Part shown: positions 60,984 through 64,000 of the stretch, piece after piece
Layout: each line of letters begins with the position of its first letter
Position numbering within the stretch: position 1 is the stretch's first letter
NCBI GenBank assembly: GCA_945643635.1
Contig: CALZFC010000007.1
Span: 1,318,501 to 1,382,500 of the forward strand
DNA: 64,000 nt
DNA from: Allodiplogaster sudhausi
Lineage: Eukaryota > Nematoda > Chromadorea > Rhabditida > Diplogasteridae
Reading direction: 5' to 3'
The notes under the pieces: model-generated
Database searches by the model: none
What the model saw: the letters and a program-made list of their open reading frames with translations, nothing else
What the model was told of the DNA's origin: nothing
Translations under genes and position numbers: made by a program

Positions 60984-62077
60984 ATGCCCTCTCACTTCTG
61001 CCACGCATGCCGCTCTTCAGTCGATCTGGACCCGAACTCGCCCGAGTTGCGTTGTATCCAGTGCAGGAGCGATTTCGTGGAGGAGATCGCCATGCAGCAT
61101 CAGCCCCGTGCGCCCCCACAGCAGGCACAGGTGTCTAAGCATTTCTTTTGTTTGGAATTAATATTTTAATTGGTAAGCCGTTTATTTTTTTTTATGTGCA
61201 ACTTTAGATATAAGTATTTTCACCGTATATGGTAGATTCAGGACTTTTATTTAGTATATACTATGAACATGCTTGTACAGATGGTCTAGGTTAACGATTG
61301 CTCAAACATGTCAAATTTCTCAATTGTTTGACAGGGCGACGGTGTTGGACAAGCCCACTATCACTTTGCTGCTCCGGCCGGTGACTTCAACTCACTCGTG
61401 CAGCACTTTCTGGGTCTGATCCAGCAACAGCCGGCGGCTCCAGGCGTAGCGCCTCCTCCGCAGCCCGTGTTCAACCCCGCCGCTCTCTTTGGCATGAACC
61501 CAGCGGCCGGAATGGTTCCGCCGCCAGGAGCCAGAGGGGCGGCCGGCCCGGCAGAGGGGCCGCAGCCGACGGGGTTCATGCTCGGCCCCTTCCACGTCGG
61601 CATGCAACCCGCAGTGAACGCACACGTCGAACTCCGCTTCGAAGGCGACGGCGTCGAGGACTTCCTCGAGCAGATCGCCAGCCAACTCGGAATCAGACCA
61701 GAGAACGCCAGACGCGGCATTCCTCCCGCTCACATTGCTCTTCTCCCCAATTCTGTCGTGACGAAGAAGCATGTCGACGATGCAGTTCAGTGCACTACTT
61801 GCATGGACACTTTCACGAATGGTTAGCCCTCTCTCTCTCTCTATGCTCTCTCTCTCTCTCTATGCTCTCTCTCTCTCTCTTTCTCTCTTTCTCTCTTTCT
61901 CTCTATGCTCTCTCCTCGCTTGCAGTGGGTGACCGCGTGGCTGAGCTGAACTGCGGCCACATCTTCCACCGCGACTGCATCGTGCCCTGGCTGCAGACCC
62001 GCCGTACCTGCCCCGTCTGCCGCAGTGACATCGACCTCTCTCGCTGGGAGGTGCGTGACGATCTCGAGCTGGACTGA
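60984..62077 (+). CDS. RNF126: RNF126/RNF115-type RING-H2 E3 ubiquitin ligase
   Basis: Cytosolic E3 ligase of the BCA2 group, in mammals acting with BAG6 on mislocalised proteins. Exons 60984-61130, 61335-61821 and 61926-62077, phases consistent, 261 residues. The N-terminal zinc finger reads [12 protein letters not shown]...[14 protein letters not shown], the hallmark of RNF115/126. A Pro/Gly/Ala-rich linker follows. The C-terminal RING-H2 has all eight ligands: CTTC, NCGHIFH, HRDC, CPVC. The second intron (61822-61925) is almost entirely CT repeats with ATG interruptions. The neighbour NOB1 ends 254 bp upstream on the same strand, so co-transcription is plausible. Confidence 0.93.
61829..61910. 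repeat. CT repeat forming the second RNF126 intron
   Basis: Sense-strand CTCTCTCT blocks punctuated by ATG every 30 bp or so, between donor G|GTTAGC and acceptor TTGCAG. Confidence 0.9.
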
Positions 62078-63181
62078 CTCCCTCGTCTCTTCACCATCTT
62101 CTCTGCTGCTTCACTCCCACTTCCTATGATTAGCAGTCGCTTCCGAGGTGTCCGTCTAATACTTCCACTGATTATCTTTCTTCAAGAGCGGGTGGACCGT
62201 TTAGGCCTTGGTTGAGCTATCGATTCAGTATATCCGCTCTGCATTGGTTCTAATCAGTCTCTAAGTCATGGCCAGGCTTGCAGAACGTTTTCCAGTTATT
62301 TACACTAGTGCTTGGAACCCGTTCAATTTTAACCCATTTTTCATGCTTTTTTTGCGTGGTGTGAGATGAACAAGACTTACAGTTATTCTATTATTGGTTT
62401 TCCTTCTATTAAGGCCTGTAGTAATTGAACGGGTTTCCATTGCTTTGCTGCACATTTTCTTCTTTTGTGTTCGTCTGACCATTAGATGTATATAAAGACC
62501 CTGCAATATTTCTTGAGAGCGACGCCAAGTTGTTTGTCACGGTGTTTTTTTCCCAAGGAATCGAATAAAAGCGTTGAAAAGCATTTAAAAACGGATGAGT
62601 AGATTTGACAATTACATCGAGATCAGTTATTTAATGGCGGTTTGACTGGACAATCGTATAACGATGTGAACGACGGATATATAGGTATGAGGTGTGTTAC
62701 AGTATCTATTCCTTATCGGATTCGGAATGTTGTTTCTTATTGCAAGCTGATTTTACGAATGCGTGAGAAATGTAGTGAAAAGTAGTATAGACTAAGCAGA
62801 ATCTAATTCCAGATTTGTTACAGTGAACAACTACAACGAGTTACAGAAGAAAAAAGCCTCGACCCGTGTGATAAAATGTTTCTCTTAATTCGGTTAAGAA
62901 TTGGATGAAGGCAGCATGAATAGATACTCGGTGTCGCTAATTTGAAAGTAAGAAAAGGAGTAAAGTCGATCATTTCACTGCTATATTGCAAGCAAATGAA
63001 CTGCTTGATTGAGCATAACACATATAATTCACGGAGAAAGCCTTACCTGTTTCCGGAAACCATGTGATCGGAGTTTCGGCTAGCTGTTGTTAATTACGTA
63101 CGTACCTGAAAGTTGAAATGTCTAAGCAGTGGTGATACAACAAGTCGTCTTTTGATTTCATAAATGAAAAATGACGAAGGA
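62078..63181. other. 3' UTR of RNF126 and intergenic
   Basis: AATAAA at 62564-62569 is the likely poly(A) signal of RNF126. The remainder is AT-rich with no coding exon recognised. Converges with the minus-strand gene at 63182. Confidence 0.55.
62564..62569 (+). terminator. Candidate poly(A) signal of RNF126
   Basis: AATAAA about 487 nt after the stop codon. Confidence 0.5.
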
Positions 63182-64000
63182 TTAAAAGCCTTCTAACTTG
63201 GCAGCCCAGTCCGTCCTCCCGCCCACCCCTCCGGAATTGCCAGCGGCAGCTATGGGCTTCTGTTGAAGAGATCGCGCTCCGAATGTCGGGACATAGCCTG
63301 AGATTACAATGAATGTATTCTTTACTGCCTACCCAGATTGCATTTTCAGTGTCGATCATTGTCGCTCTCCTCACTCACTCATACCCTCTCTCACTCTCTC
63401 GTTATCTCCCTCTCTCTTTCTCGCGATGTCTCTCTCACTCTCTCGCTATCTCTGTCTCTCTCTCTATCTGCCCCTCTCACTCTCTCCTTATCTCCCTTGA
63501 ATAACAATATCTGCTGATCCATGTCTGTCCTTTTCACTCTCTAATTGTAATCCAGAGTAGAATGCGCCTAACCATATGCGTATTCAAATCTGGCCTGCAC
63601 AGCCGATCGGGAATCCTTCTTCGTCGTTCTGTTGTTGCCGGCTTCATTCGTGAGAGCTCCTGTAAAAAATAGACATTTTCATGAAATTTATAATTTCTCT
63701 TGTTTCCTCTCCCACTCTCTCTTCGCTCTTTCTTTTTTTCTTGCTTCCTCTGACTATTTTCCCTTGTACCTGGAACGAATCTCGACTTAGCCATGTAGAT
63801 GTCCTTTGCAGTCGGCTTTACATTGGCAGAGCCATTGTTGTTCTGGGAGTCGCCAGAGCTGGTTTAAAGAGAAACATAATTTTCTTTTAAATAATTTTCT
63901 GTACTTCTTTGATCCCTTCACAAAAGTCTCTCTGCTTGACGATAAGCCGAAAATGAAGATACCTGCCGTCTACGAACGCCTTATCCACGGCGACGTTTCG
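63182..64000 (-). CDS. 3' end of an unidentified gene (partial)
   Basis: Four exons in matching phase: 63963 to beyond 64000, 63770-63858, 63573-63659 and 63182-63297. The last one ends at TAA 63182-63184. The encoded end is polar and Asn/Ser/Gly-rich with KPTAKDIYMAKSRFVPG, RSAVQARFEYAYGGYVPTFG and a final GRTDWAAKLEGF. No catalytic domain and no membrane segment are visible in this part. I do not recognise the family. Confidence 0.6.

Overview
The window is animal genomic DNA and almost certainly nematode. A classic nematode cuticle collagen (N-terminal membrane anchor, RNKR processing site, Gly-X-Y blocks framed by cysteine pairs) sits at 13.9-15.3 kb. Introns are short, and many start codons lie 0-2 nt after a perfect 3' splice acceptor, as expected for spliced-leader trans-splicing. 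The non-coding DNA is unusually rich in GA/CT microsatellites. I cannot name the species.

Layout. 1-143 (+): 3' tail of an unidentified gene. 1.1-11.1 kb (-): SLC4-family bicarbonate transporter, about 26 exons, with a hAT-like non-autonomous element in one intron. 13.9-15.3 kb (+): cuticle collagen. 15.8-16.5 kb (-): small three-exon gene matching DDA1, a cofactor of the CRL4/DDB1 ubiquitin ligase. About 19.5-36.4 kb (+): ARID1/BAF250 subunit of SWI/SNF (LET-526 type), with the ARID at 25.2-26.0 kb and BAF250_C at 32.5-35.8 kb. 38.9-41.2 kb (+): secreted 205-residue precursor with dibasic sites. 42.0-45.3 kb (-): Xaa-Pro aminopeptidase. 45.8-48.4 kb (+): unfamiliar protein with a DNA-binding-like N-terminus and a MULE-transposase-like core. 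48.9-54.2 kb (+): RAB3GAP2, the non-catalytic Rab3GAP subunit. 54.4-56.9 kb: cluster of inverted-repeat elements, one enclosing a small three-exon gene. 57.2-60.7 kb (+): NOB1 endonuclease, its first intron filled by a TTAA-flanked foldback element. 61.0-62.1 kb (+): RNF126-type RING ligase, probably in an operon with NOB1. 63.2-64 kb (-): 3' end of an unidentified gene.

The genes are mostly unrelated housekeeping functions (ion transport, cuticle, chromatin remodelling, peptide processing, Rab regulation, ribosome biogenesis, ubiquitylation). The apparent functional links are gene pairs: NOB1/RNF126 (tandem, 254 bp apart) and the head-to-head pair app-1 / MULE-like gene. The least ordinary parts are the inverted-repeat element with its enclosed gene, the MULE-like gene and the dibasic precursor. 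All exon boundaries were read by eye from GT-AG (twice GC-AG) signals, reading-frame phase and family conservation.
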